From positions 50,542,386 to 50,606,385 of the forward strand of contig NC_133103.1 in the NCBI RefSeq assembly GCF_022965805.1: DNA of 64,000 nt, given 5' to 3'. This document shows, piece after piece, positions 1 through 13,342 of this stretch (within the stretch, counting starts at the first letter, position 1; each line of letters begins with the position of its first letter). Both the position numbers and the translations under genes were made by a program. A model generated the notes under the pieces. That model had not been told where the DNA came from, did no database searches, and worked only from the letters and a program-made list of their open reading frames with translations. Origin of the DNA: Primulina eburnea (Eukaryota > Streptophyta > Magnoliopsida > Lamiales > Gesneriaceae).

Positions 1-960
1 TAAGGGCCACATAATGCCAAACATAGCACTGTGTTTACAAACCCCAGAATCAAATCCAATCACATCAAGGTATCTAAAGATCATAGCTCAACGTGCATGT
101 CATGTATCGATGTATGAATAGAATGATGTGTGTTAACAAAATGTTTATGTTATACATCAGTATATAATCATGAATGTCATGTATGCTACATCAACTCAAC
201 AAATGAGATATATAAACACATATTCTCAGTCAAATCAATCAAACATATATCATATGACACAGATATCTATTGTATGTTACTCGGCTGCAACATACCTTAA
301 TTCTTCGTCTCCAGTTCAATGTAACTTTAAGATTTCAGTATAGAAAATCTCTCTACATCATCAAAATATTCATTCCAATCAATGAATTCATTTAGAATCA
401 ACAATTCAAGTTCCAAAAATCTTTTGAAACTTTGAAAATTCATATCAAATTGAAATCGTAACATATTCAATTCCAACTTGGAACAATAGTTTCTTGTTGA
501 TGATTCTATCGCATATATTAAAATCAACTTAAAATACATGATATTTCAGCGATTCAATAAATAAAAGTGCTGAAACCAAAAGAGACTTACCTCAAAAGAA
601 TGCTCTCAACGCGAGGATTCCGAATATATAATTTGTTTCGAGTTTCGAAGTAGATTTGTACGCTAAAACTCGATTTCTAACTCTCTCTTTCGAATTTCAG
701 AAATAGGAACGAATCTTGTCTGAAATTTAATTCCTATCAACATTTAAATACCGGTGTGCACTCTCGGGCGGTCAAGTAATGGCGCCCTAGCACGGCCAGC
801 TCTGCCCGGAGCTATTTTTCCTTTTATTTTTTGTTTATTATATTTTAATATGTGTAATATAATTTTTATTCTCGTCACATGAGTCACATTGGAGAATATC
901 AACATTAAACAAACAATATTCAATGGATTTAATGGGTTCGTCAAAAAAGACCAAACAAAA
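1..960. other. Gene-free repeat-like tract, possibly part of an old LTR
   Basis: No convincing coding frame. The stretch at 750-815 is GC-richer than its surroundings (CGGGCGGTCAAGTAATGGCG and neighbours). In style it resembles the U3/R part of plant Ty3-type LTRs read on the minus strand. No partner LTR, primer site or polypurine tract is visible in the window, so this is a weak assignment. Confidence 0.3.
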
Positions 961-1640
961 AAAATCAAGTTAGTAGATGCAAACTAAATTTTGACAAATG
1001 ACATAACTAAAACTAATAACAAGTCAACTTACAAAGTTAAAATTGTAAAAAAAAAATTATTTAATACTTGAAATAATTCTAATGATACTAATTTTAGATT
1101 TAAATAAAAGAAATTATATTATTAGTTTTATATATCAAATTTCAGTTTGAGCAAACTTTAAATCACTCCTCATTCTCATTCTCAACTTTCTCCTCACTCC
1201 CCATCTCTTTATTTCTTTGTTTTAACACCCTAATTTTCCAAAATTTTCAAAAACATCTTTATTCCTTATAATTTTGGCACGTGACATTGTTATACCTATC
1301 GAGCATGTTCTTGAAGGTATATAGCCTTAAGACATACAACTACGCAATGTTTCCAGCCTATATACCAGGCTCAAATGATCGAGGTTTTTTTTAATTATAA
1401 ATGGCACATCATGCTTCCCTATAATAAATTGAACTATTTACCTCTTTGACCGAAGTACCGTCTGGTTATATACACCGGGTTTTACAGACTGCTCCTCACA
1501 GCCTAATCACGTAGTTGAAACAGATGGTTCCTGACACAGATTCCTTCAACATCACCTAGCACAACTCTGTTTTGTTTCTTACCCCATGGTGTATAGTAAA
1601 ATAGTTCAATTTGAAACTAATACATGATAGGGGCAAAACT
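961..1640. other. AT-rich intergenic DNA with an imperfect inverted repeat
   Basis: No gene seen. Sequence near 1409-1440 (CCCTATAATAAATTGAACTA) is partly the reverse complement of sequence near 1596-1635, giving an imperfect hairpin of about 230 bp. It may be a decayed foldback element; no target duplication was identified. Confidence 0.3.
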
Positions 1641-1820
1641 TTGGTTTTTTTTATTCAAACATACCAAATATTATTACATATAACCTCCTGTAGAGGAGAA
1701 AAAACTTGTTTAGCTATTTATAGTAGCCGAAGTGAAAACACATAAACTTGAAAGAAAATATTACAATGTTTGAAAGAAAATGAAGAGGTTTAATGATGCC
1801 TTCATCTTCCTTCTGCCTGT

Positions 1821-1830
1821 TTATTTATAG
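1821..1830 (-). promoter_or_regulatory. TATA-like box (minus strand)
   Basis: The minus strand reads CTATAAATAA here, followed downstream by ACAGGCAGAAGG. The position after the last viral frame fits a 35S-type promoter core. Evidence is positional only. Confidence 0.35.
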
Positions 1831-2255
1831 AAGTCCTTTGTGGATTTGATTTACGAACTTCAAACTATTGCCATAGCTTTATTGTCATTCAGCTGTGTTT
1901 GGCACTATCTCTTGAGTGGGTGGTTGAATGGTCCCTCCACTTTTTTTTGATTTGTCCTTTTTTTGATCATTAAACTAGAAATGACTTGTTCTTCTAATTT
2001 TATCTCCTGGCATAACCAGTAGATATGTGTTTGTATCATATCAGCTGAGATCTCGTTCTCTTCATTTTTTAACATTTATAGATATCTTTAAAATTCATCA
2101 GCTGCTTTCTTAATGCTTTAATCCGTCTTTTGGAAACCTTAAGATATGTAGCATACATTTTTCTTCGGTTAAATCTTGTGTGATTTTCTTGTTCCCATTA
2201 ATTCTTTTATATATTGTGGTTTGTGTTCAAGTTTTCTTGATTATTTAGTGGGTTT

Positions 2256-2389
2256 ATCACATGCCCACTAACTTCTGTTGGAGAATCTTTTAACTTTTTC
2301 TATCCCCAAAGAAAGTGATGGCAGTCACATGTCCACTTAACTTTTGTCGAGGAATCTTAAACTTTTGGTGTCCCCGAGGAAAACGTGAT
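2256..2389. repeat. Two diverged direct repeats of about 63 bp
   Basis: Copy 1 (2256-2318) starts TCACATGCCCACTAACTTCT and copy 2 (2325-2389) starts TCACATGTCCACTTAACTTT. Both continue through a GGAATCTT-like core and a TATCCCC/TGTCCCC motif to AAAGTGAT/AACGTGAT. The spacing is 69 bp. In the viral intergenic region such a pair could be a duplicated enhancer element. Confidence 0.6.
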
Positions 2390-2907
2390 TGTGGTCCTTC
2401 ACCACTTGGTCATGTCTCTGCAAGATGCTTCCTATCTGACCGAGGTCTGAAGCCCTTGCCAAATTCTGGCTCCGTCTGGTTTGGGCATTCTGGCCAGATC
2501 TGTTCTGACCATCTTCCCACATGACCATCTTTACTCCCCGGCAGCTTGCTATTCCAAAGAAGATTTCTTTTCTTTTCAAATAAATCTTCTGCAAAACTTG
2601 TGATTTTTCATGTCATCGTATTTAACATGAATGATCTGTTTACCAAATTATGATAAAATTTAAACGGAAACATGACTTTGTCCATCTCAGTCAGACAGAC
2701 CCATAAACCCCATGTTTGTCTGGTGGAAATGTCATCTTCAGTTATTGAAACAACAAGGGGTGTTTCTTCTGTCGGAGGGTCTTTAATAAATTTTTCAACA
2801 TTAACATCTGGCCTCCTTAATTTGATGAAATGAAAGGCTTCGTGAAAGCCTTTTCCTGCTGGTTCTGGTTATGTACTGAAAATTTATAGCTCCAGAATAT
2901 CTCATAT

Positions 2908-3429
2908 GGACTAATAGTCGTTATTTACCCATGTTTCATGAACGGCTTACTGAATCCATTTAGGAAGTTCTGAAATTTTTGGGAAGCTTGGTGATGTGGT
3001 ATAAACTGAGGCAAGAGCCCCGAATTCATACCATGCTTTAACTTCTATTGGATATTAATTTGGTTTCATCTGTACCCTATGATATTTCCCTGAAACATCA
3101 ACCCTTATTGTAGCTGGGTTAATGCCTACTCTTGTTTTTAATTTCTCCCAACTTTGTTGGTAAACCTGAAATAGAAAAATTGTACCTTCATTAATATCAA
3201 CCTTAGATTTACCCTTGTCACTATTAGGTCTGAGGTTGATATTTCCCTCTTCAATCCCCGAGGTGAAGAGTTGACTTGAAGACTCGAGATAAGGCTCTGG
3301 AGTCTCAATTTTTGTTTCAGCCGACTCATCTGAAGATGATCCCGACTTAAAACTTGTGATAGGGGTATTTGAATCTCCTGCTCCATGTATAGAGTCCTGT
3401 ACTAAAAAACTCTTCATTTGAGAGACCAA
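2908..3429 (-). pseudogene. Transactivator/viroplasmin-like remnant of the pararetrovirus
   Basis: An open frame (124 codons, 3429-3055) continues past a stop into readable protein-like sequence down to about 2908, where more stops occur. The composition is acidic and serine-rich at the start (SSSDESAETKIETPEPYLES), then more hydrophobic (FLFQVYQQSWEKL). The tail includes KAWYEFGALASVYTTS and LPKWI. It is the last frame after RNase H, which is the place of the transactivator ORF in cavemoviruses, solendoviruses and caulimoviruses. The assignment rests on position and general character, not on a diagnostic motif. Confidence 0.45.
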
Positions 3430-3599
3430 TGGCTTCTCAATGCCTTGAAGGATAAACCTTTATATTACTGACCATAATTGAGTATAAGTCTATAAACATC
3501 ATGAAAGTCGATCAGAGACAATTCTCTTATCGACTTGTTATAGTCTTCCCGCAACTTCTGTGTTTAAGGACAGCTTGTTGAACTCGTTTTGAAGCATTT

Positions 3600-5560
3600 C
3601 AAGTTGTTCACTTAAATGCCTCTGTATTTTTATGATGACATCGATACCACCACTGTACATCTCTTGTTAAAAAATTTGCAAGAATATTTTCATGAGATTT
3701 AATAATCACAATATCAAAAATATAATTTTAACATATCACTTGCCATGTTAATAATATGGATTTCTCATGTTTAGACTCTATTCTATTCCCCAAGAAAACT
3801 TTCACCTGTGTATTATCTACTTTTAAAGTAAATTTCCTTGCAAGTAAAAATAATGGCTATTTTTCAAAAGCCTTTTTTACTGAATAAATTTTTTTTTGTT
3901 GATATGTCATCTTATGTCTTCTGCATCTAAGAAGAGTCCACTACAATATCTGCATGGTTATTCTCCTTCTGGTGTGAGCTTGGTTAAAACTGCCGCCCAC
4001 TAATGATCAATGGCATCTGTGTATAATATCAGATCATCTTCATCCTGGGGAATAGCCATTTTTGGAATATTTTTACAAATCTCCTTTAGTTGACTAAGTC
4101 CATGCGTGTGTTCTTTCGTCCATATAAATTTTGCATCTTTTTTCAGTAATGAACTATATGATTTTCTGTGTTTTGCTAAGTTTTTAATAAACATCCCAAC
4201 AAAATTAACAACTCCTAGAAAACTTTGAAGTTGTTTCTTTTCTTTTGCTCATTTGAAAATTTTTGCACCTTTTCTACTATATTATACTGTAAAATTATTT
4301 CAAACTCATCGATTTCTATTCATAAGAATTCAATATATCTTGTGGCAATGGCTCATTTCTTTTCTGATAGAACCAGTCCTTCCTTTTTACAAACATTAAA
4401 GAAATCTGTAATGCTTAATATGTTCCTCCATATTTTTAGATGCTATTAAAACATCATCAATATAAACAAACATAAATTTGAAATAATTTTTAAATAGATT
4501 ATCCATTTTCTTTTGAAATATCTGAGGTGAATTAGCCAATCTCATTGGTAATACTTCCCGATATAATGTCCTTGTGGTGTGGAGAAAACTGTGAATTTTG
4601 TGCTTTCTTCCTGCATCCGAATCTGATAACACTCAGACTTATAATCAAATTTAAAGAATATCTTTGCATTGTATATGCAACTAATTAGATGTTCTTTACT
4701 AGGTATGAAGTACCCATCAAACTCCAAAATCTTATTAATTTATTGATAATTGATAACTAATCTAGGTTTGTTCTTTTTATCTCACCATGATGATGAAATT
4801 ACTGCTTTGATCAAACCAATGTCCAAATGTTCCTTTATTATAATCTGCATATCCCTTTGATCTATTATATTTAATGGGATTTGCTTGCATTGGACAAATT
4901 CATACTCTTTATCTTCCTTAATTTTAAGGCAAGCTTTGAGTTGATTTTTATCCTACCATACCAAGAGATCTTCATTGTAATTTTCTTTGATCATTCTATT
5001 GACATCTTCTAATGATACTTTAGATTCAAACTCTACTTCATTCTTATGTAGAGCTATCTTGAGGCATTATATTTATTCTGGTTGGAGTTGTTTATCTGCT
5101 CTCAGTTGGAGCATTGTTTCTCCAAATCGTATAGAATCCTTCATTTTTGGGTTCAGAAGTTTTCCTTCATCACCACGCTTGCTGCAAAATTGAATAGGAA
5201 ATTTTCTGTAAAATGCATCTCTTAGTCTCTGAGCTATGATTTTGTGATCACAAGATGTTGTGAACACTAATCGTCTAGTCTTATTTTTTTGCGAATATGA
5301 TTTAGAAATTTGTAGGAAGTTATTCTCCAGCAAAATGTCAGCTCTTGTATCATGAAAATAAATTGGTGGCATTTTTACCTTATACCAAGGTTTTTGTCCA
5401 GCACCTTCGATCACGATTTCCGTCATCTTAATCCCCTTGCATAAGATTAAGATTTTTCTGGAAAAATATCTTTCAGCAATCTTTGGTAGTTTTTCTTCCA
5501 ATTTATTTGGAAAAACTCATCTTTTTGTTGTACAGATTCTAGCACATGAATCAATATAAA
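3600..5560 (-). pseudogene. Pararetroviral protease-RT-RNase H polyprotein remnant
   Basis: Domains in minus-strand order are as follows. A retroviral aspartic protease has YIDSCARICT at its active site (codons at 5544-5552) and ADILLENNFLQI downstream. Reverse transcriptase shows FKFDYKSECYQIRM and the catalytic YIDD (4453-4464, context FVYIDDVLIASKN). RNase H begins with LILYTDAIDH near 4000-4030. The wording of these motifs matches Caulimoviridae rather than Ty3/gypsy. The protease triad reads Asp-Ser-Cys where Asp-Ser/Thr-Gly is expected. Several stops and frame changes separate the open segments 5501-5073, 4727-4542, 4632-4396 and 4194-4000. The product cannot be functional. Confidence 0.85.
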
Positions 5561-6865
5561 CAACAAAGTATTCTGGTTTATATTGTTCGTATAACATCCC
5601 TACTGGAATGTATATTGAGAATGTGCTTGTGGTCATTGGATTTTTCACATCCTATCTTTTGTCATAAACTCCATTCCATATTCTCGACGTTTCCAAGGTT
5701 TATGTTCCTCGAGAAACTCTAGTAAAAAAAAATCGATCTGGTTCTTTTCCTGGAATTCCTTTGATATGAATTTCCAATTCTCCGATATTAATCATTCTTT
5801 GGTATGTTCCTATCATGAGTTGTTCTAAATAGTATATGGTATTACAAGGAAATTGATTCATTTATTTCGTAATATCAAATACTATTTCTATTTTCTTCCA
5901 CCTTTCTAGGCATCTAAGCTTTCCTATTGTGGAAAAGCTTTTTGGCTCATATTGGGTTTCTTGGACATGCGCTTTCCCCCATTTATAACTAGTAATTATA
6001 TTTCCTTGAAAAGATAGTCTTCTTGATTCCAATCTAAGACTTTGATTCCTCTGTAGAATCAGTTTGTCTTGTGTTTGGATATATGTTTCTTGTATTAAAG
6101 GAAACTCAACTCTTTCTAGATAAATTGACTGGGAAAATTTTCCAAATATCACATATATTTCAATGAACTCAGTTCTAATAAACAATTCTGAATGATGTAT
6201 ATTAGATAGAGCATATGAAATTTGATATGTAATAGAATATGGTGTATTACCTTCTTTCATCATCCCTTTTTCTTTGAAATTCTGATGTAATGTCAAAGCT
6301 CGGCTGAAATCTCGATCTGCCAGGTTTTAGGCTATTCTTTGATAAATTACTCCTACAATTTTTCTTGCACAGAGAGTTCCTGATATTGTTCCCAGTAGTG
6401 AATCTTGAAGGTTTCCTATTTGTTTATAGCATATAGAAATATCAATGGGTGAATCTATTCCTTCTTGAAAGTAGCTTTTATCATAATCTGGATTGCTCTA
6501 TTGTGAATCTAGGTCATGGTTCGTGTTAATTCTATCTCGAGTTTTTCTAATTCCTCCTTAATTTTTTCGGAAGGAATTAGTTGTATCTCCATTCTATTTC
6601 CTGTAAGTTCCATTGGAATTGTCATTTTCCTTCTGGAAACTTTATAGATTAGATGATGCATTTTGTTTCTTAGGTCAATACTTCCTAAAAACCTTTCTAC
6701 CTGTCCTATAGAGAATCCATGATATCTCTGAAGACTAGGATTTTCTCTCATGATCTTTTGGACCATATTATGAGATATTATTATTTGACTAAAGTAACCG
6801 GACAAATCTTCATGTGTTTCTTGTTGAAACACCTCGTCTTCAGTCAGATTCCGATTCAGTTCCAT
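5561..6865 (-). pseudogene. Movement-protein-like remnant of the pararetrovirus
   Basis: Two open segments (6865-6509, 118 codons; 6296-5862, 144 codons) are separated by readable but interrupted sequence. The second contains ITYQISYALSNIHHSELFIR, which resembles the conserved core of 30K-superfamily movement proteins of plant pararetroviruses. The first contains YHGFSIGQVERFLGSIDLR. The location is between the capsid-like frame and the protease. Frame changes and stops make it a pseudogene. The identification is moderate because the 30K family is poorly conserved. Confidence 0.5.
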
Positions 6866-6869
6866 CAGA

Positions 6870-7980
6870 TCTTTCCTGACTTAAGATTTCTTCTTCTTTA
6901 TATATACTTTCGTCTGAGGCAATATCATCAAATCGGTATACCTGAATAAGATCTTGGTAATAAATTGCTTCTTCAATATCCGAGGTTGGATCGAAGCATT
7001 TAATATCTCGTTTTTCATTTTTTGGACAGTTGGTTGAGATATGACATCTTGCTCCATATGTCCAGTAATTACAATCTTTAAAACTTTCATTAGCTCGAGT
7101 ATGAGCTTTTCTGAAAGTTTTCTTTGTAGGTGTTCTTCCTGTGCTTCGAGATGTACTCGATGTTTGGGATGATATCCTACTTCTTGATGGTCCACTTCTT
7201 TGCCCAAATTTATAAGATTTGGCTTCTTGTCTAGACCAACTGTTCTTGGTCTCCAAGACCTTCTCCCACTTTTAGCATAAGGATCATTTCTTAAATTATT
7301 CCTCTTATGCCTTTGCGGTTTACTTCTAATAATTGTTGGAAGATCATTTTCCTTACAACACAAAGGAGTATGTTTGTTAATACCCCTTAATCGTTTGTAA
7401 TTCTTTTGTACTACTGTCAAATGACACCATTCTGCCAATTTTTCTTTGAGAAAAGAGGCTCTTCGTGCCAATGTATCTGGATTGCTAGAGACATATTCCC
7501 TTATGAGCATTTCTCTCCAGGGACTTGGCATTTTTACGAAGAAAAGATGCATTGTTATATTTTCTTCGACCCCTGAATTCCATTTATATTTAGTGAACAA
7601 CATAATATATTCATCCACTAAACATATATCATGTGATTCAAGACTATATAGAGCTTGAGTATATTTCTTTTTCTTCTCTGTATCTTGACTGTTAAAATAG
7701 TCTACCCATATAAATTGTGCTTTAAAAAGGGTAGCCATTCTTCCGGCTATCTCACTAAATGATTCTTCGGCCAGGATTGATTCTTTGGTTTCTACCGAAG
7801 TCATGTCCCAAGCAATTTTAACAGATATCATAAGACTCATTTCCAGTAGTTTAATGAATCATTCTCTATTGAGATCGAGTGTGCATGCTGTGATTCTTAT
7901 AATGGATGTCCAGTCAAATATAAGATCTTCTCTGTTTTTGAAATCTAATACATATAGGTTAAGCATAACACCATGAGGAT
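6870..7980 (-). pseudogene. Capsid-like protein remnant of the pararetrovirus
   Basis: The main open frame is 7840-6881 (319 codons); a second frame covers 7256-6840, so the C-terminal part is frameshifted. DYFNSQDTEKKKKYTQALYS and DEYIMLFTKYKW are typical of caulimovirid coat proteins. Basic stretches follow, then a degenerate zinc knuckle (CNYWTYGARCHISTNCP), in which an expected Cys is Trp and the His is displaced. An acidic tail rich in Ser/Glu/Asp follows (DIEEAIYY, SDESIYKEEE). The frame continues upstream with stops to 7980, where the LTR element has inserted. The N-terminal part lies beyond it at 16182 and above. Confidence 0.72.
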
Positions 7981-7985
7981 GTATT
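7981..7985. repeat. Target-site duplication GTATT (left)
   Basis: GTATT immediately precedes the TG of the left LTR and is repeated at 16177-16181 directly after the CA end of the right LTR. Confidence 0.92.
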
Positions 7986-10795
7986 TGAAACGTCTACTCG
8001 TTTTAAAAATGCGGAAATAAATTTTTTTTTTTTAAAAAGCTTGCATTTTCGAGATATCATTTAAACACTTCGCATGCATGCGCTCTACAGAAAATATAAG
8101 ATTTAAAAATGATCTTAAATACTTGACAATAAAAATAGTGTCGTTTAAAAATAACTAAACTCATCCATAATCATACAAAAACATAAACTTATAAAAATCT
8201 TAAAATCATCAACATATAAAAATATTCATCTCCTCTCAATATCATAAATCGTAATGCGGAAAACATGTGTGGTCCTCGGGTCGTGTCACCACACCAGGTC
8301 TACCTACTCAGAGTTCAGCACCTCCCGTCTCCTCATCATTAAGCTCACCTGCATCACACACGCCTAGTGAGTCTAAAGACTCAACACACCTGCACCGTTA
8401 ATAGCAAATACATATACATAGCACACAACAGTGAAAAACATCATACTCAACATACCTTTCATGAACTTTAAAACGTAACATAAACGTGTCGTGTAAAATC
8501 ATGACGTGTCAAAACAGCTCATCGTTAATCATCTTTATCATTCATCATTCATCGTTTATCATTCATCGTTTGTCATTTATCATTTCCTTTGGTGAATTCA
8601 GTTCATTAGATGTGACTATCGTACATCATCATTTACGATGGATCCATCATACATAGAACCGCGGTACCGGGCGGCTGTCGGACATCAGTGACATGATTAC
8701 CTATCCACTGTGCCTAGGCCTCATCATCATCATCATCATCATCATTTACATATACATCTTAAACATTTACATATAATTCGATAGCCACAACTAATTCCCG
8801 TCATTCAAAACATTATCATTTTCATCACTTATAAAAATTATGCATCAATGCAATTTTTCTTAAATCCAAGCATGCGACGTATATCTTCATAAAATCTTAA
8901 AATCGTGATCATGATGCATAAACATTTAAAACATCATAAATTTGTGCTCAGGGCGCTGCCACGACCAAAATCTCACCCCGGGTGCAAAATGACCATTTTG
9001 CCCTTGGAAACCCAAAAATTCTCGTTTCAACCCTGGACCTCTAAAATTGACCCGAAGCTTACCAAACTCCTTAAAATGTCCCAAAACATTTTTATAAGCA
9101 TTCTTAGACGTAAACTCGAGCCCATACTACAATTTAATCGATTCGTTTTTAAATTTGGACCGGGGTCCCGGTTTTAACCCGAATCGACTCGAAACTATAC
9201 CAAATTTTTCCCAACCTTTTTACCATCCTTAAAAACACTAAAATGTTCCTAAAACCATGTCATTAACCCCTAACCACACGGCTGAAATTTCCAGAACTCC
9301 ACTAACTCTCGGCCACCCCTTTTCTAAAATCCCATTTCAACACATGGCCCCCAATCCCATTACCTTTCGGTCCCCTCCAATCTCCCCACCTGTCCAGCAT
9401 TTTAATCTCATTCTTAAGGCTCTAAGAGACCTCCTAAACCAAGCTTAGCCGACACATAAAGCTGCCGAGCAAACCAATGTAGAAATGATCGCTTACACCA
9501 TGGCAACCAAAGACCCTATTCCCTTGGCTCGCAAGTTTCGATCCTAGCAACCCGATGGAATCAACCACTAACCAAGCTCAAGTAGACCACCCTCAGATCC
9601 CTCTAGAGCCACAAGAGTGACAACCACGGCCCCATACAACCCATAGCCACCCACATGATCGCTGGCACGCCCGAAGCTCGGCCGAAGCGAAATCACCTAG
9701 AACCCGACGGCTACCTGCTCTCATACTCGACTCTAGCATCAAGTTCCTTAAACCGAGACATGGTTCAACCCTCTAGCATCAGCAACCCACAGCCCCTTGC
9801 ACAGAAATATATGAAACGTGAACAACCATCACAATAATACAATAATTTCATGGAAAATCGAAAGGTTCTTCATGTACTAGGATAGATCGAAACTTTTCAT
9901 GCATAAATACAACCACCAGCATATAAAACGTGTAGGATGCAGAAAAAAACGATACAAAGCGTGCCTTAGGTATTTGATGAACGAAACGAGACGGAGGAGA
10001 CACCGGGGAAACTTTTCTTGGCAAGAATGGTGAAGAAATCCACTACTTTCAGCTGCTGGGGGTGAAGCCGAGGGGAGGGGTTCTGAAAACGATGGTGTCG
10101 GCTGGTGGAAACTATTAGGTTTAGGTTAAGGTGTGTTTAGGGTAAATTATATAATATAAAAATGGTTAACAAACCAACTAATGGGCTCTTAAATTTATTT
10201 TAAAGGTTTAAAAAGATATTTAAGCTCAACAAACTTTAAAGTAGGCCCATTAAATCCAAACACACTCCCGAAAAATATTTCGTGTTGGAAAGATTTTGAA
10301 AATATTAGCCGAACCCTTAAAAAGTCACCCGATTCGATAAAATTTGTGTACCGTTAAAAATTAAAATCATGCGGGTAAAAATACCAAGAAAAATACCATT
10401 TTTGAAAAGTAGCCTTAAAAACACCTTATATCAGTTAATAAAAATTAATCATTAAATAAAATAATTTCTCTGAAAATTCTCCGGTCTCCGATCCTCGTTC
10501 GAACGTGAAATGCACCTAAAAACCTTAATGCGTGAACTTTAAAATAAATCATGAATTAAATCCTAGCATGCATGAATTATGCATAAAATGCATAAAATAG
10601 TTAAACACGATTTAATGAAATAAATAAATTCTACCATGCAATAATTATGCATAAAATGCATAAAAATAATTAAACATAATTTAATGAAATAAACAAGCAT
10701 TTAATGCTTTAAAACAATTTAATAAAATATCAAAGAAATTTAATAACTTGCATGCATGTGGTTCACGTGGGCCTTCATATTTTTGGGACGTTACA
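7986..10795 (-). repeat. Left LTR (3' LTR in element orientation)
   Basis: 2810 bp, bounded by TG and CA. It includes an (ATC)n run near 8723-8750 with about 8 units. Short open frames inside (8905-9177, 9257-9448, 9655-9837) recur almost unchanged in the other LTR and are not genes. The T-rich run next to the TG end is 12-14 nt long in the two LTRs. Confidence 0.93.
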
Positions 10796-10808
10796 ATCTT
10801 CTCCCCTT
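10796..10808 (-). other. Polypurine tract
   Basis: The minus strand reads AAGGGGAGAAGAT directly before the LTR start TGTAACGTCCC, as expected for plus-strand priming of an element in minus orientation. Confidence 0.8.
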
Positions 10809-13342
10809 AAATTGAATTTCGTCCTCGAAATTCGCTTATCCTTGTTAATCGAAAAGTTTAAACTTAGTTCTAGTATCCAATAGTACACGCTTCCGCGGTG
10901 CTACTCTGATGAAATAATAAATCTTAAGGTGTCCTTATGTCTCCTCAATCCTAATTAAGTTTGCCTACCAAAATCCTCGTTTGCGAATCGTAACTTAGAA
11001 CAACTTATGGTAACTTAGTTTTATTCTACTATGGCCTCAAATTTTGACTTATCTCACAATTTCTCATACTAGAGATGGGTGTACAAACTTGTCGCGCCTT
11101 ACTTTTCTTATACTATGCCCATATTGTTCATCAATCTATTACATTAGCATTTATGTAGTTCAACTCAAGAAACCTTAGCACCAAAATTTACTGATTGACT
11201 TCTATCCTTGGTAATATACTTAAATGTTAAACCTTACCTCAACCCCATAATAATATTAGTCTAAGATCCTTGAATCGAATCTTTTTCTTACGGCACCAAA
11301 CTTACATAACTTAATTATTTACAAGTACATCCCAAATATTAAATTGTCGCAAATCTTAAACTTCGAGTAGTGATAATCCATAAAACCCAAAATATACAAT
11401 ATCCATCTTCTATCTTAATAATAAAACCCTTCTGGCATCAATTACATGCTTAAACTATTATCTTCCCAATTACAATAAGGTTGAGGCCTAAGACCCTTGG
11501 ACTTTCCTCATTGGAATGAATGTCTCATACTTATGTATCCTCAATGCTTAATTAATTCCAGCGTATAAAACTTACTAAGTTATCCCATGTTAATGTTGGA
11601 CTAACTCTAGTAATCAACTTTACTTATAACCCCTAGAATTCTAGAATTCCAATATCAAGATTTTAGGTTGATTACTCGATAAAAATCTTAACATTCGTCC
11701 ATTGGTAACCTATGTTGAACACAACTCATTCTTTTTTTTTTCACCCAAAATTTCCGTATAAACACTTATCTCAAAAACTTGAAATTCAAACTTACTCAAC
11801 CCAAATAATAATGAATAGTATCACTCCAACACACATATTCATTTATTCTCATGTTCCTTAATGGCTTTCAAAAACTTCTTAAAACCAGATGTCTACCTCA
11901 ATTCTTATATGCGTCTATCAAGTAATCTAACCATCGATCATACCCAAATTTCTAGAAATATTAGATTACAACAAAGATATAATTTTAACTATTAATGTCA
12001 TGATTAAAACTTAAGTTCCCAAAATTTTGCTAACTGAATATTTTTTCTTATAACTTAACTAACCGATCAACTTTACCTTAGATAGCCATCACTTTAAATT
12101 CTTAATTTGTCACAACATTATTTAACTAACACTTAAATTCTCAAGCCCAAGATTGACTCATTCTACAATGTCCTTGAATATCATTTCTTATAACATTATC
12201 ACCCAGATATCTCAAGGTTCCAAATATTCCTTCAAATCTAAATCATCAAAAATTTCGGTCAATTAAACCATTCGCTTTTCACTTACTGCTAAACAAATCC
12301 CCCAAATTTCTTAAAATTGTAAAATTAGTTCTTAGTTTCCTCGAATATTTTCCGATTTTTCCTTAATCTCAAGAATCCAACAATTACCCATAAGTTCTTG
12401 GCGTTTCTTATTCCATTTTATAGGTTCTCCGTATCATAAAGTTCAATAATTTTAATCTTATTAAACCCATAATTAATTCTCATAACCAATCTTACATTTC
12501 CATAAATATTTAACATCCCAAATGTATCTCAGAATTTCGAGATTTGCAATTTGGCCCTTATTGTTCTCGAAAATTACATTCTTAACCCTACAACTCTTCG
12601 AAATTTACATTTTTGGTCCCCATAAAATTTTCGATTTTTGCCTCATTAAACCTTAAAATTCTCAAAACTCAGAATTTAATCCCAAAATTCGGAAATTTGA
12701 AAATGGTCCCTTAAATTTTATTTTTGCACTTAAGTCCTCAATTATTGGTTATTACAATTAGGTCCTTAAAATTCTCAATTCATGCAATTCAATCCTTAAA
12801 TCCCACTATATAGAGCATTCATCCTAAATAAATTCCACGTTTTTATACTTCCAAAAATCTTTGTAGTTTTCGATTCGTCATTCATTACATGAAATCCTAA
12901 AAATTAATTCAACTAGTAATCATGAACCATCATATTTTTCTTAGAAAACCTACATGCCACCAAAAGCATTCATAATCTTCACCATTAACTTATGATCCCG
13001 AATTAGAACATCAGTACTACTAACCAAAATCAATATAGACAAATCATTTCCAACTTTTCCTGGTGCCCAATAGCAAAATTATTATTCATGTCCAATTCCA
13101 CCACAAAGCCAGCATGCATGAAAATCATATAATTTCTCATTTCATGTCGTAACATGCATAAAAATTTTAAAGCATCTAATCTTAAAGACAGATTAACATG
13201 TACCGTAAAACATATATCATGTAAACATGCAGGTGATAGCATTAAAAACATTAAAATATTTAAATCATAAAAGCTTACAGACTTGAGGCTTGAAGACTGA
13301 GCAGCAGAAGCTGGCGGTGGCACAACCCTTTACAAGACACTT

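Larger units (their letters stand above)
1641..2907 (-). promoter_or_regulatory. Putative intergenic/promoter region of the endogenous pararetrovirus
   Basis: This lies directly downstream, in minus-strand reading order, of the transactivator-like remnant. In circular caulimovirids that is where the pregenomic RNA promoter sits. It has no long reading frame, contains a TATA-like box read on the minus strand at 1821-1830, and carries a pair of about 63-bp direct repeats (2256-2318 and 2325-2389). The outer limit of viral sequence is not resolved; the left boundary given is a guess. Confidence 0.4.

Noticed and set aside
8905..9837. Three small plus-strand frames repeated at 14289-15221
   Set aside because: They lie inside the two LTRs and are repeated because the LTRs are. 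No start context, domain or codon pattern supports genes.
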